The notes below the pieces were generated by a model. The model was not told where the DNA came from. It was given only the letters and a program-made list of their open reading frames with translations, and made no database searches. Shown piece after piece: positions 38,988-48,012 of a stretch of DNA of 55,941 nt (positions are counted from its first letter, which is position 1; the number at the start of each line of letters is the position of its first letter). The position numbers and the translations under genes were made by a program. The stretch is from positions 1 to 55,941 of IMG/VR virus record IMGVR_UViG_3300046512_000149; one strand, written 5' to 3'. This DNA comes from a virus.

Positions 38988-39626
38988 ATGGCAACGAAGA
39001 AGCCCGCCGCGCTCGGCCAGACCAGACCGATGCCGCCTGAGAGCTTCACCGACCCGCTGACCAGCCGCTACGCTCCCGCGCCTGACGTGCTGAAGTGGGT
39101 CCGGGCCGAGATCCTCACCGAGGGCGGCCAGCTGTATAACGCCGACCACGCGCACCTGGAGTATGCCGACATCCAGTTCCTCTGGGCGCCGCACGGTTTC
39201 AGCAAGGCCGGCCGCACAGTGCTGGGCCAATGCGAGGAGATGACCTTTCGCTGCGGTCCATGGCAGAAGGGTCGCCAGCAACAGCAGATGGCCGACTGGT
39301 TCGGCATGGTGCCACAGTTCCTGATCACCCTGGACGCTGAGTACTGCCTGCAATGCACCGACGTCGAGTTCTGCGCGCTGGTCGATCACGAGCTATATCA
39401 CGCCGCACAGGAGTTGGACGAGTTCCAGCAGCCGGTGTTCAACAAGTACGGGCTACCGAAGCTCTGCATGCGCGGGCACGACGTCGAGGAGTTCATCGGC
39501 GTGGTCCGACGCTACGGCGCCAGTGCCGACGTGCAGGGCCTGATCGATGCCGCCAAGGGCGCTCCAGAGGTGGCGAAACTCAACATTGCGAGGGCATGCG
39601 GAACGTGTCTGCTGAAGGCCGCGTAG
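38988..39626 (+). CDS. Putative phage metallopeptidase
   Basis: 212 aa. Zinc motif HELYH in ALVDHELYHAAQELDEFQQP, with a third ligand candidate in MRGHDVEEFIGVVRRYG, matching the putative phage metallopeptidase family found upstream of terminase genes. Start at MATKKPAALG after AAGGA. Substrate unknown. Confidence 0.78.
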   Translation: MATKKPAALGQTRPMPPESFTDPLTSRYAPAPDVLKWVRAEILTEGGQLYNADHAHLEYADIQFLWAPHGFSKAGRTVLGQCEEMTFRCGPWQKGRQQQQMADWFGMVPQFLITLDAEYCLQCTDVEFCALVDHELYHAAQELDEFQQPVFNKYGLPKLCMRGHDVEEFIGVVRRYGASADVQGLIDAAKGAPEVAKLNIARACGTCLLKAA

Positions 39627-39655
39627 CTGTACGTTGCTTTACAGGAAACTAAAAC

Positions 39656-40114
39656 ATGGCCGCACTGAGAGACGAGGTCAAGCTGTTCATCGTCAATGCG
39701 CTGGCCTGTTACGACGCGCCGACTGCTGTTTCGATTGCTGTAAAGGAAGAATTCGGCCTCGATGTATCGCGCCAGCAGGTCTCGCTTTACGACCCCGGCA
39801 CTTACGTCGGGCGCAATCTCAGTAAGAAATGGCGGGACATCTTCGCTGAGACGCGGGCCAAGTTCCGCACCACCGCCGACGACATCCCGATCGCCAGCAA
39901 GGCATTCCGTTTGCGCGCGCTGGGCCGCATGGCTCAGAAGGCCGAATCGATGCGAAACATAGCGCTGGCCGTCGCCGTGATCGAACAGGCCGCCAAGGAA
40001 ATGGGTGAGATGTACGTGAACAAGGGCAAGGGCGAGCCGGCCGACCAGCAACCGCCGACGCCTGTTCAGATCAACATCGGCGTGCGCGACGCGTCACGGA
40101 AAACCGATGGATGA
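39656..40114 (+). CDS. Terminase small subunit (DUF2280)
   Basis: 152 aa. MAALRDEVKLFIVNALACYD, VAVKEEFG-like IAVKEEFGLDVSRQQVSLYD and GRNLSKKWRDIFAETRAKF are characteristic of DUF2280, which precedes large terminase genes. Binds packaging sites on phage DNA. Overlaps terL by 8 bp. Confidence 0.85.
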   Translation: MAALRDEVKLFIVNALACYDAPTAVSIAVKEEFGLDVSRQQVSLYDPGTYVGRNLSKKWRDIFAETRAKFRTTADDIPIASKAFRLRALGRMAQKAESMRNIALAVAVIEQAAKEMGEMYVNKGKGEPADQQPPTPVQINIGVRDASRKTDG

Positions 40115-41387
40115 TCTGGAGCTAAACATCCCGCAGGCCGCCTTTCTCAACCTGCCGCACAAATATAAGGCCTATGTGGCCGGCTTCGGTTCCGGCAAGA
40201 CCTTCGTTGGTTGCGTCGGCATCTGCATGCACTTCTGGCAGTGGCCGGGCATCAGCCAGGGCTACTTCGCGCCGACATACCCGCAGATTCGCGACATCTT
40301 CTATCCCACGATGGAGGAGGTGGCTGCCGCGATGGGCCTGCGCATCAAGGTGAAGCAGGGCGACCATGAGGTCGAAGTGTACGAGGGGCGACTTTACCGC
40401 GGCACGGTCATCTGCCGGTCGATGGAGAAGCCAGAAACGATCGTCGGGTTCAAGATCGGCCATGCGCTGATCGACGAGCTGGACGTGATGCCGATGAAGA
40501 AGGCCGAGACGGCTTGGCGCAAGATCATCGCGCGGATGCGGTACAACGTGCCCGGCCTGCTGAACGGTATCGACGTAACAACGACGCCCGAGGGCTTCAA
40601 GTTCGTCTACCAGCAGTTTGTGAAGGCGATCCGCGACAAACCCTCGCTGGCCACGCTGTACGGACTGATCCAGGCGTCCACGTTCGACAACGAGCTGAAC
40701 CTGCCCGAGGACTACATCCCGTCGCTTCTGGCCAGTTATCCGCCGGCGCTGATCGCCGCCTATCTGCGCGGCCAGTTCACGAACTTGACCAGCGGATCGG
40801 TCTACCCCGACTTCGACCGCATCAAGAATCGCAGCACCCAGATCATCCTGCCGGGCGAGCCGCTGCAGGTGGGCCTCGACTTCAACGTCAACAACATGAC
40901 CGCCTGCGTGAACGTGGTCCGCGAGGGGCTGCCGCTGACGCTGGCCGAGCGCGTGAAGGTGCGCGACACGCCGGCGATGGCGAAGATCCTGAAGGAAGAC
41001 TTCAAGGACAAAGGCCACCAGGTCAAGATTTACCCGGATGCGTCCGGGCAGAACACCAGCAGCAAGAACGCGAGCGAGTCCGACCTGTCGATCCTGCGCC
41101 AAGCTGGGTTCCAGATCGAGGTCGATTTCAGCAATCCAGCCGTGAAGGACCGGGTCAACGCCTACAACGGCATGATCCTGAACGCTGACGGCGTGCGCCG
41201 CTGGAAGATCAACACCGACCTGTGCCCGACCACCACCGAGGCGCTCGAGCAGCAGGTCTGGGGCAAGGACGGTCAGCCGGACAAGAAATCCGGCCACGAC
41301 CACCCGAACGACGCCAACGGCTACTTCATCGTGAAGCGCTACCCGATTGTGAAGCGGGAGGCCACGGTCAACCAGCTGCGCATGTAA
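40107..41387 (+). CDS. terL: Terminase large subunit
   Basis: 426 aa. ATPase: Walker A GFGSGKT near residue 29, Walker B LIDELD near residue 127, and DVTTTPEGFKFVY as the coupling region. RNase-H-like nuclease: aspartates in VGLDFNVNNMTACV, IYPDASGQN and DHPNDANGYF. Packages DNA into the prohead through the portal encoded next. Confidence 0.93.
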   Translation: MDDLELNIPQAAFLNLPHKYKAYVAGFGSGKTFVGCVGICMHFWQWPGISQGYFAPTYPQIRDIFYPTMEEVAAAMGLRIKVKQGDHEVEVYEGRLYRGTVICRSMEKPETIVGFKIGHALIDELDVMPMKKAETAWRKIIARMRYNVPGLLNGIDVTTTPEGFKFVYQQFVKAIRDKPSLATLYGLIQASTFDNELNLPEDYIPSLLASYPPALIAAYLRGQFTNLTSGSVYPDFDRIKNRSTQIILPGEPLQVGLDFNVNNMTACVNVVREGLPLTLAERVKVRDTPAMAKILKEDFKDKGHQVKIYPDASGQNTSSKNASESDLSILRQAGFQIEVDFSNPAVKDRVNAYNGMILNADGVRRWKINTDLCPTTTEALEQQVWGKDGQPDKKSGHDHPNDANGYFIVKRYPIVKREATVNQLRM

Positions 41388-41400
41388 CACAAGGATCCTC

Positions 41401-42828
41401 ATGACCCACCCAGTACGCAAACAATCGAAGGAAGCCGCAGCGCTGAACGAGCACTGCGAGCTGATCTCGGCGCTGCTGGGCGGCACCAAGGCGATGCGCG
41501 CGGCAGGCGAGACGTACATGCCGAAGTGGCCGAACGAGGACGCGGAATCGCTCAAGACGCGCATCGCCGTCGCGACGCTGTTCCCGGCCTTCGGGCGGAC
41601 CATCGAGGTGCTGGGCGCGAAGCCGTTCAGCAAGCCAGTGACGCTGGACAAGGACGTGCCGGCGAAGCTGCTGCCATGGCTGGACGACGTCGACCGCGCC
41701 GGCCGCAATCTGCATTCGTTCCTGTCCGAGATCGGCCAGGAGGCGCTGGGCTACGGATTCTCAGGCATTCTAGTGGACTACCCGCCGACGCGCGACAAGG
41801 ATGGTAAGCAGCTGTATGTCACCAAGGCCGATGAAGAGAAGGCAGCCGTGCGCCCGTACTTCGTCCAGATCCACCCGAAGAACATCCTCGGCTGGTTGAC
41901 CGACAAGGATGGCATGTCGCAGCTGCGCCTGCTGGAATCGGTGGACGTAGAAGACGGCGAGTACGCAACCAAGGCCATTGAGCAGGTGCGCGTGCTGCGT
42001 CGCGGTTCATGGGAAACCTGGCGCCAGGTGCCAAACAAGCCGGAGGAGTGGCTGCCGCACGAAAGCGGGACCAACACGCTCGCGAAGATTCCCTTTGTGC
42101 CAGCCTACGGTCTGCGCCTCGGCCATATGATGGCCAGACCGCCACTGCTCGAGCTGGCCTACGCGAACATCGAGCACTGGCAAAGCAAGAGCGACCAGCA
42201 GAACATCACGCACGTCGCCCGCGTCCCGATCCTATTCGCCAAGATGCTGGGCCCGGACGCGGAGATCACCGTTGGTGCTGGTACTGCCGTCAAAGGGGAG
42301 TCGCCCGACTCGGATATGAAGTTCGTGGAGCACAGCGGCAAGGCGATCGATGCCGGCCGCGTTTCGCTCCTCGACCTGGAAGACCGCATGCGCCAGGCCG
42401 GCGCCGAACTGCTGGTGATCAAGCCCGGCAACGTGACCGAGTCGCAAACCCTGGCGGACAACGAGCAGGGCGCCTGCGCGCTGCAGAAGGTCGCCGAGAA
42501 CCTCGAGGACGCCGCCGACCAGGCGCTGCAGCTGATGGCCGACTGGGTTGGCGAGCAGCAGGGCGGCCACGTCACCGTGTTCAAGGACTTCGGCGCCGCC
42601 ACCTTGGCCGAAGCCAGTGCCGAGCTGCTGCTGAAGACCAACCAGGCCGGTAAGCTGTCCGACGAATCGCTGCATGAGGAGCTTCAGCGCCGTGGCATCA
42701 TCAAGCCGGACACCGACTGGACCACCGAGAAGGATCGGATCGATTCGCAGGGACCACCGCCAGGCGATATGGAAGACGTACCGCCGACTTCGAAGAAGAC
42801 GCCGAAAACTGATCCCGACGAGCCATGA
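41401..42828 (+). CDS. Portal protein (DUF4055)
   Basis: 475 aa. Sequence such as LISALLGGTKAMRAAGETYM, DVDRAGRNLHSFLSEIGQEA, LGYGFSGILVDYPP and ELAYANIEHWQSKSDQQNIT matches the DUF4055 portal group. Dodecameric channel for DNA. A proline/lysine-rich C-terminal tail follows the clip/crown region. Ends in an ATGA overlap. Confidence 0.88.
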   Translation: MTHPVRKQSKEAAALNEHCELISALLGGTKAMRAAGETYMPKWPNEDAESLKTRIAVATLFPAFGRTIEVLGAKPFSKPVTLDKDVPAKLLPWLDDVDRAGRNLHSFLSEIGQEALGYGFSGILVDYPPTRDKDGKQLYVTKADEEKAAVRPYFVQIHPKNILGWLTDKDGMSQLRLLESVDVEDGEYATKAIEQVRVLRRGSWETWRQVPNKPEEWLPHESGTNTLAKIPFVPAYGLRLGHMMARPPLLELAYANIEHWQSKSDQQNITHVARVPILFAKMLGPDAEITVGAGTAVKGESPDSDMKFVEHSGKAIDAGRVSLLDLEDRMRQAGAELLVIKPGNVTESQTLADNEQGACALQKVAENLEDAADQALQLMADWVGEQQGGHVTVFKDFGAATLAEASAELLLKTNQAGKLSDESLHEELQRRGIIKPDTDWTTEKDRIDSQGPPPGDMEDVPPTSKKTPKTDPDEP

Positions 42829-43883
42829 TCGATCCGCTGCTGGACCATTCGATTCGCCACCAGGTGAACATGACCCAGTACGGCAACTTCGTGCTGGCGA
42901 AGATGATCCGGATCCTGAACCTGACCGATGCGGACCTGATCGGCCAGCTGAATGCCGCGCTGGCCGACGTCGACGCCGACTCATTCAAGGTGCAGCGCCT
43001 GGACAAGCTGCTGGCCAGCGTCCGCGAGGTGAATGCTCAGGCCTACGCCGCGCTGTACGGCGGCATGACCGACGAGCTGAAAGCGTACGTGGAATACGAG
43101 GGCCAGTTCCAGTATGACCTGTATAAATCGGTCGTGCCGGCCACGTTCAGCATCGCCGGCGTCGTGCCGGAGCAGGTCTACGCCGCCGCGATGGCGCAGC
43201 CGATGCAAGGCCGCCTGCTGAAGGATTGGGCGGAAAACCTGGGCGCGACCCGCCTGCAGCGCATCAAGGATACGATCGCCGTCGGCTACACGCAGGGTAA
43301 AACCAGCGCCGACATCGTGCGCGAGATTCGCGGCACCAAGGCGCTGAAGTACGCCGACGGGTTGCTGGACACGAGCCGGCGCCAAGTGGACGCTGTCGTG
43401 CGCACGGCGCTGAGCCACACCGGCCAGATCACCCGGACGCGCTTCACGGAAGAAAACGAGGACATCCTCGGCGATGAGATGTGGGTCAGCACCCTTGACG
43501 GCAAAACCAGCCCCGAGTGCCGCGCCCGCGACCACCTGCTGTACACCAAGGTCGACCACAGGCCTGTCGGCCACAGCGTACCGTGGCGCGCTGGGCCTGG
43601 CCGCCTGCACTGGTGTTGCCGCTCGACATCGATCGCTCTGCTGAAGGGCCAGAAGTCGCTCTACGGCTCCCGCGCGGCGGCCGGCGGCCCGGTGGGCGCG
43701 AACATGACCTACAACGACTGGCTCAAGCAGCAGTCCCCGGAGGTGCAGGACCAGGTGCTGGGCAAGACCCGAGGCGATAAATACCGCGCCGGCGGCAAGG
43801 ACGAGACGATGTTCACGAACGACAAGGGCCGCATGCTGACCCTGAAGCAGATGTCTGAACGGGAGGCCAAGGCCTTAGCCTAG
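42825..43883 (+). CDS. Head morphogenesis protein (SPP1 gp7 / Mu F-like)
   Basis: 352 aa. The C-terminal half has the SPP1 gp7 minor-head domain: IVREIRGTKALKYADGLLDT, VRTALSHTGQITRTRFTEEN, MWVSTLDGKTSPECRARDHL and LHWCCRSTSIAL. Usually a few copies in the head, sometimes ejected. Extra ~80 residues at the C-terminus follow the canonical domain. Confidence 0.85.
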   Translation: MIDPLLDHSIRHQVNMTQYGNFVLAKMIRILNLTDADLIGQLNAALADVDADSFKVQRLDKLLASVREVNAQAYAALYGGMTDELKAYVEYEGQFQYDLYKSVVPATFSIAGVVPEQVYAAAMAQPMQGRLLKDWAENLGATRLQRIKDTIAVGYTQGKTSADIVREIRGTKALKYADGLLDTSRRQVDAVVRTALSHTGQITRTRFTEENEDILGDEMWVSTLDGKTSPECRARDHLLYTKVDHRPVGHSVPWRAGPGRLHWCCRSTSIALLKGQKSLYGSRAAAGGPVGANMTYNDWLKQQSPEVQDQVLGKTRGDKYRAGGKDETMFTNDKGRMLTLKQMSEREAKALA

Positions 43884-43898
43884 TGATATTATCTGCGG

Positions 43899-44129
43899 AT
43901 GACCTTGCACCTCATCCCTCCAGCCCCGAAGCCCGAAGAGCCGGTCAACAACCGCGCCAAGAGGGCATCGAAGCCAGCCGACATGATCCAATGTCCGCGA
44001 TGCGGCGGACGTGAGGTCATGGAAACGGTCATCGGCGCCATGATCCAGGCGCGCAAGCTGAAGGGCGGCACCAGGCAGATCATCTGCGTCGGCTGCCTAC
44101 TCAATGGTGAACGAGTCGTCGTGGCATAA
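43899..44129 (+). CDS. Small zinc-ribbon phage protein
   Basis: 76 aa. MIQCPRCGGREVMETVIGAM and IICVGCLLNGERVVVA give two CxxC knuckles. A family repeatedly found in prophage structural regions. Function unknown. Confidence 0.75.
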   Translation: MTLHLIPPAPKPEEPVNNRAKRASKPADMIQCPRCGGREVMETVIGAMIQARKLKGGTRQIICVGCLLNGERVVVA

Positions 44130-44283
44130 ACTGTCACTTGGCTAAATTTGTTGTCCTCCGCTTCGCTCGTACTCTAAGGAAACCACGAGGCTGTCTCTTT
44201 TCGGCAATTTTCTACAAAATATTTTAAATTGGCGTAGTCAATATGATAATGTCTATTTATCTATATTTAAGTCGGGGTGAGTC

Positions 44284-44913
44284 GTGGCTGACGGGGAATC
44301 GGGGTCAAAAGACGCACCATGGGTTAAGATCCTCACGCAGATAATTGCGTCGGCGGGCATTATTGTTGCGGCTTACATTGCGGTGCCCAAGGAAGGTGGT
44401 AATGATAAACCATCGGTCGTAGTGGTGACTCAATCGTTCCAGCAGCCGCAAGTCCCGATCAATGCAGTTATCCCACCAAACGAGGGTGTCGGTTTCTCAG
44501 ATCCACTTCCACCTCCTGCAGCGCAGCCGGCGCCTGCGCGCGCTGTAACGCGCGTCGTAGCAGGGGACTCGACCTTCTCGCCCTGCAGGGTGCAGCGCAC
44601 GATTCTTGGTCTCGGCTCTGGTAACTGCAATGAGGAAAGTGCCGTCAGAGCCAATGTGTGTGCTGCTATTCCGGTAGACGCGAGAGTGCAAAGCGTGAAG
44701 CTGTTCACAAAATTTACCGACAACCCCACACCGATGGAGAAACTTCCTCCCGTCGAGGCCAATGCGGACACAGGATGGAGTAGATTCGAAGGGGGCCTGA
44801 TAGATCAGGTAAGCGAAGGGAAACGATCTATCTGCTGGCTGTTTGCGCATTGGAGTAGCCATCAGTCGCGGGTTGCGCGCATACAAGTTTCGATAGAACA
44901 ACGCACAAACTAA
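44284..44913 (+). CDS. Membrane-anchored periplasmic cargo protein
   Basis: 209 aa from a GTG. One N-terminal membrane helix (TQIIASAGIIVAAYIAV), a proline-rich linker and a periplasmic domain with cysteines (FSPCRVQRTI, SGNCNEES, NVCAAIP, SICWLF). It sits in an AT-rich gap between head genes and is flanked by its own terminator, so it looks like an inserted accessory gene. The 150 bp upstream is AT-rich and may hold its promoter (TATGATAAT region). Confidence 0.65.
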   Translation: MADGESGSKDAPWVKILTQIIASAGIIVAAYIAVPKEGGNDKPSVVVVTQSFQQPQVPINAVIPPNEGVGFSDPLPPPAAQPAPARAVTRVVAGDSTFSPCRVQRTILGLGSGNCNEESAVRANVCAAIPVDARVQSVKLFTKFTDNPTPMEKLPPVEANADTGWSRFEGGLIDQVSEGKRSICWLFAHWSSHQSRVARIQVSIEQRTN

Positions 44914-44980
44914 ATTTAACCGAATCTAGTACTCCCACCGCACTCATGTCGTGAAGTGGAGTTGATTTGAAGATTTGCAT

Positions 44981-45012
44981 AAGCCGCCGGGGCAACCTGG
45001 GGGCTTTTTTTT
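44981..45012 (+). terminator. Intrinsic terminator
   Basis: AAGCC (44981-44985) pairs with GGGCTT across a GC-rich inner stem; eight T residues follow (45005-45012). Confidence 0.7.
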
Positions 45013-45085
45013 ATGCCGCAAGCGGACGCGACGCGGTGCACGGCCGGAAGGCCATTGATAGGGCGGATGCCCGGAAAGTTAGACC

Positions 45086-45895
45086 ATGCCATTCAAATTC
45101 AACGCCGACGGCACCATTGCAGTGGATGCCGAGAAGAAGATGCCGATCTTCATCCATCCGAACGGCACCGAGGCGCCATTCGACGCCGACACCACCATCG
45201 CCAACATCGGCAAGCTGAACGGCGAGGCCAAGGGTCATCGCGAGCGGGCCGAGGCCGCAGAGCTGAAACTGAAGGGCTTCGACGGTATCGAAGATGGCGT
45301 CGCCGCGCTGGCCGCCCTGAACACCGTGAAGAGCCTGAGCGTCGGCGACTTAAAGACCGCTGCCCAAGTCAAGGAAATCCAAGATGCCGCGGCAAAAACG
45401 GCGCAAGAGCAGGTCGCCGCCCAGGCCAAGGCCAACGCCACCCAGATTCAAGACCTGACCGCCCAGCTGGATAAACGCACTACCGAATTGAACACCCATA
45501 TGATTGGCGGCGGCTTCACGGCGTCCAAGCTGCTGACCGACGACAAGCATCCGAGCCGCCTGGCCATCCCGGCTGAGATGGCCAAGGCCTATTTCGGTAG
45601 CCACTTCAAGGTCGAGGACGGCAAGATGGTTCCGTACGACGCCTCCGGCAACAAGATCTTCTCGCCGACCCGCCCGGGTGAGATCGCTGACTTCGATGAA
45701 GGCCTGGCGCATCTGGTGGCCGCCTGCCCATTCAAGGACCAGATCCTGAAGGGCTCCGGCGCATCCGGTGGTGGCGCCAAGGGTGGTCAGGGCGGCGCCG
45801 GCGGCGCGAAGCAAGTCACCCGCGCCGCATACGAAGCTGCCGATCCCGCAGCTCGCCCGGGTATGTTGGCTGGCGGCGCCGTACTCGTCGACTGA
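45086..45895 (+). CDS. Probable capsid scaffolding protein (DUF6651-like)
   Basis: 269 aa. Begins MPFKFNADGTIAVDAEKKMP, has a long alanine/lysine helical centre (AAKTAQEQVAAQAKANATQI) and a glycine-rich C-terminal region, just upstream of the coat gene. This is the layout of scaffolding proteins of this phage group. Acts during prohead assembly only. Confidence 0.75.
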   Translation: MPFKFNADGTIAVDAEKKMPIFIHPNGTEAPFDADTTIANIGKLNGEAKGHRERAEAAELKLKGFDGIEDGVAALAALNTVKSLSVGDLKTAAQVKEIQDAAAKTAQEQVAAQAKANATQIQDLTAQLDKRTTELNTHMIGGGFTASKLLTDDKHPSRLAIPAEMAKAYFGSHFKVEDGKMVPYDASGNKIFSPTRPGEIADFDEGLAHLVAACPFKDQILKGSGASGGGAKGGQGGAGGAKQVTRAAYEAADPAARPGMLAGGAVLVD

Positions 45896-45917
45896 TTCAA
45901 CCGTTTCACTTTTCCGG

Positions 45918-45943
45918 AGGCCTGCCACTGAGCAGGCCTTTTT
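45918..45943 (+). terminator. Intrinsic terminator
   Basis: Perfect 8-bp stem AGGCCTGC / GCAGGCCT (45918-45925, 45932-45939), loop CACTGA, then TTTT. Confidence 0.82.
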
Positions 45944-46059
45944 CATTTCCGCACTACTCGCAACGCATAGCCAACGCCTGGATGGGGGTTGGTGCTTTGG
46001 GCTGGATGGCCTGTCTGCTTCACAAATTCCAAAACACCAACTTTTCAAAAGGCTACACC

Positions 46060-47427
46060 ATGAAAAAATCCATGCTGCTGTCCATCGTGACCATGTGCGC
46101 GATGGCCTTCTCCTCGGCCGCCTCGGCCGCAACCAGCGTCGCGAGCAAAGCTCTCGAAGCCGTAGCAGCAGTCCCGGCCAAGGCCGAGTTCTGCCTGCGC
46201 GTCATCGGCGAAGTGCTGCACGCTCACCTGTTTAACTTCATGTCGAAGCAGGGCATGATCCTGGGCGCCAACACCCTGACCGGTCTGATCACCTCGATCT
46301 ACAACGCGATGGACGTCGTGTCCCGCGAGCAGGTCGGCATGATCCCGGCGGTTACGTCGGACATGACGTTTGCACGGGCGGCCGTCGGCCAGGTGGTTAC
46401 GTCGCCTGTCGCGCCTGCCGCAACTGCCACCGACATCACGCCAGCCGTGACGCCGCCGAACGACGGTGACCAGAATATCGGCAACAAGTCGGTGACCATC
46501 ACCAAGGCGCGCCGCGTGCCGATCCGCTGGAACGGCGAAGAGAAGCTGGCCCTGGACAACAACGGCGCCAGCTACAACGTCATCCTGCGTGACCAAATCG
46601 CCCAAGGCATGCGCACCCTGTGCAACGAGGTCGAGTCGGACCTGGCCGCGCTGCACGTCAAGGCATCCCGCGCCTACGGCACGCCTGGCACCGCGCCATT
46701 CGGCACCGCTGCCGACCTGAGCGACACCGCCGGCGCACTGCGCATCCTGGAAGACAACGGCGCCGCCGGCCTGGACTTCCAACTGGTGCTGGGCAGCGCA
46801 GCGATGCAGAACATGCGCGGCAAGCAGTCGGGCCTGTTCAAGGTGAATGAGTCGGGCCGCGAGGACATGCTGCGCAACGGTATCACCGACCGCCTGCAGA
46901 ACTTCGCGCTGCGCCAGTCCGGCCAGATCAAGCGCCCAGCCAAGGGTACCGGCGCCGGCGCCACCACGAATGCGACCGGCTATGCCATCGGCGCAACGGT
47001 CATCACCCTGGCCTCGGCCGGCACCGGCACTTTGATCGCCGGCGACGTGATCACCTTCGCGGGCGATACCAACCAGTACGTCATCTCGTCCGGTGATGCC
47101 GACACCTCGAACGGCGGCACCATCACTCTGGCGCTGCCAGGTCTGATGCAAGCGATCCCGGCTTCGGCGACGGCGATCACCGTGGCCAACGTCGGCAACC
47201 GCAACATGTTCTTCGCCCGCTCGTCGATCGTGCTGGCCACCCGCGTGCCGGCACTGCCGACGCAGGGCGACTCGGCAGTCGATCGCACCATCGTGACCGA
47301 TCCGATCTCGGGTCTGTCGTTCGAGATCAGCATGTACATGCAATACCGCCAGGTACAGCTGGAAATCGCCCTGGTCTGGGGCGTGGGTTCGGCGAAAGAC
47401 GAGCATATCGGCATCCTGCTGGGCTAA
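46060..47427 (+). CDS. Major capsid protein (P22 coat-like) with signal-peptide-like N-terminus
   Basis: 455 aa. From residue 70 (ANTLTGLITSIYNAMDVVSR then EQVGMIPAV) it follows the P22 coat family, with an inserted beta domain near 300-390 (TGYAIGATVITLASAGTGTL). The first 69 residues are foreign to the family: MKKSMLLSIVTMCAMAFSSA then ASA|ATS looks like a secretory signal with a cleavage site, followed by ~45 helical residues. AAAGG lies 7 nt before this ATG; internal ATG codons at 46240 and 46255 have no such site. Core assignment firm, meaning of the extension unknown. Confidence 0.82.
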   Translation: MKKSMLLSIVTMCAMAFSSAASAATSVASKALEAVAAVPAKAEFCLRVIGEVLHAHLFNFMSKQGMILGANTLTGLITSIYNAMDVVSREQVGMIPAVTSDMTFARAAVGQVVTSPVAPAATATDITPAVTPPNDGDQNIGNKSVTITKARRVPIRWNGEEKLALDNNGASYNVILRDQIAQGMRTLCNEVESDLAALHVKASRAYGTPGTAPFGTAADLSDTAGALRILEDNGAAGLDFQLVLGSAAMQNMRGKQSGLFKVNESGREDMLRNGITDRLQNFALRQSGQIKRPAKGTGAGATTNATGYAIGATVITLASAGTGTLIAGDVITFAGDTNQYVISSGDADTSNGGTITLALPGLMQAIPASATAITVANVGNRNMFFARSSIVLATRVPALPTQGDSAVDRTIVTDPISGLSFEISMYMQYRQVQLEIALVWGVGSAKDEHIGILLG

Positions 47428-47478
47428 TCCACCATGCCCGGCGGCCAGCGCGGCGCCGGGCACACCTGCGAGAACAAC

Positions 47479-47943
47479 ATGACCACCATCCGCATCAAAT
47501 CCACCGACGAGGCGAGCCAAGGTCCGTTCGTCACTATCAGCCTGGCCGACTTCAACGCCGAGGTGCACACTCCATTCGACGAAGAAGCGCACGAAGCGCT
47601 GGCCGGCGCCGTCCAATCCGGCGCCATCGTCCCGAGCATGGCCGAACTGATGTCCGCGCGCGATCAACTGCTGGCGCGCGCAAACGAGCTCGACGACCGC
47701 GAATTGCAGCTGAACCAGCGCGGCACCGCCCTGGACGACCGCGAGCAGGGGCTGCTGGAGCGCGAGCAGGCGAACGCACAAGAAGCGCAGCGCCTGGCCG
47801 ATCTGGCCGCCGCTCGCAGTGCTGCGCCCGACTTCAGCACCATGACCAAGGACGAGCTGCAAGCCGCCTTGAAGGAAAAGGGCATCGACTACCCGTCGAC
47901 CGCCAACAAGGCCGACCTGGTTGCGCTGCTGACCGCTCCGTAA
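47479..47943 (+). CDS. Head-region protein with coiled coil and HeH/LEM-type C-terminus
   Basis: 154 aa from MTTIRIKSTDEASQGPFVTI. A small N-terminal beta domain, a coiled coil (NELDDRELQLNQRGTALDDR) and a C-terminal HeH/LEM/SAP-like helix pair (MTKDELQAALKEKGIDYPST). Such proteins follow coat genes in phages and may decorate the capsid or carry head fibres. Confidence 0.65.
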   Translation: MTTIRIKSTDEASQGPFVTISLADFNAEVHTPFDEEAHEALAGAVQSGAIVPSMAELMSARDQLLARANELDDRELQLNQRGTALDDREQGLLEREQANAQEAQRLADLAAARSAAPDFSTMTKDELQAALKEKGIDYPSTANKADLVALLTAP

Positions 47944-47966
47944 GCCCGAACCAGCCGCAATTCCCA

Positions 47967-47989
47967 GCCCGCCGCGCGCGGGCATTTTT
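47967..47989 (+). terminator. Intrinsic terminator
   Basis: GCCCGC (47967-47972) and GCGGGC (47978-47983), loop CGCGC, then ATTTTT. Confidence 0.72.
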
Positions 47990-48012
47990 CTGCCTATTCG
48001 CCGAAAGCACCC

